Assembly: GCA_947502645.1 (NCBI GenBank)
Contig: CANNAD010000002.1
Coordinates: 558,001-622,000, forward strand
Direction of reading: 5' to 3'
Length of the DNA stretch: 64,000 bases
Source of the DNA: an uncultured Micrococcaceae bacterium
Lineage (GTDB): Bacteria > Actinomycetota > Actinomycetes > Actinomycetales > Micrococcaceae
This document shows positions 63,960 to 64,000 of the stretch, in pieces. Each line of letters opens with the position of its first letter. Positions within the stretch are counted from its first letter, which is position 1. The notes under the pieces are model-generated. The model searched no databases. It had not been told where the DNA came from and was given only the letters and a program-made list of their open reading frames with translations. A program made the translations under genes and the position numbers.

Positions 63960-64000
63960 GGCGGGGTCCTTACGGAGGTGGTGGTCAGTGGGATGAACTG

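Overview
The window is a piece of a high-G+C actinobacterial chromosome. Its gene set and order point to the Micrococcaceae, in or near Arthrobacter: leuCD divergent from an NdgR/LtbR-type IclR regulator, a murA-plsC-gpsA-ddl run, a DUF3515 lipoprotein, a fused RmlC-RmlD, two dynamin-like GTPases upstream of thiL, and gltX near tRNA-Glu and tRNA-Gln. The placement rests on gene content and remembered family features; no database was searched.

Layout. 0.2-6.7 kb (minus): a cell-wall glycan operon with an LCP ligase, a proline-rich membrane-anchored surface protein, two GT4 glycosyltransferases and a Wzm/Wzt (TagG/TagH)-type ABC exporter. It diverges from rmlB and rmlCD (plus), so dTDP-rhamnose is a likely building block. 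9.2-22.1 kb: housekeeping genes for envelope precursors (ddl, gpsA, plsC, murA), leucine synthesis (leuC, leuD and their regulator), thiL and two membrane GTPases. 22.2-22.4 kb: tRNA-Glu(CTC) and tRNA-Gln(CTG) with their own promoter and terminator. 22.5-37.7 kb: a visibly less G+C-rich glycan island (ugd, an AlgX/AlgJ-like SGNH protein, a 1043-residue multi-domain glycosyltransferase, a BNR_4 propeller protein, rmlA, two unknown proteins around a GT2 enzyme, another glycosyltransferase, a secreted beta-helix protein). It carries an IS30-type transposase remnant and runs into the 3' end of gltX.

39.3-46.8 kb holds the most interesting segment. A 159-bp gene (39343-39501, minus) encodes a 52-residue secreted peptide whose last 12 residues are two perfect copies of VGNWPN. 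Divergent from it is an all-TPR protein without a DNA-binding domain. The arrangement resembles a Rap/Phr-type peptide signalling pair, which would be unusual in an actinobacterium. Next to it lie a membrane-anchored GH18 chitinase-like enzyme, a processive GT2 synthase, a STAS-like protein and an intact GGDEF-EAL protein. I read this as a c-di-GMP-linked exopolysaccharide locus with a candidate peptide signal beside it. The peptide and chitinase genes have matching predicted promoters (TTGTGG-N17-TATRRT type).

46.8-64 kb: a small membrane protein, an FAH-family enzyme, a large SLH-repeat surface protein, ilvE, leuB, a NarL-type two-component system followed by a MacB/FtsX-type ABC transporter, a frameshifted AbiEi/DUF559-type gene, an unknown helical protein, metG and serA. 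Three copies of one intergenic palindrome family lie between 58.7 and 62.3 kb. The genes making rhamnose (rmlBCD near 7-9 kb, rmlA near 31 kb), UDP-glucuronate (ugd) and glycan transfer and export make this a surface-polysaccharide-rich neighbourhood.
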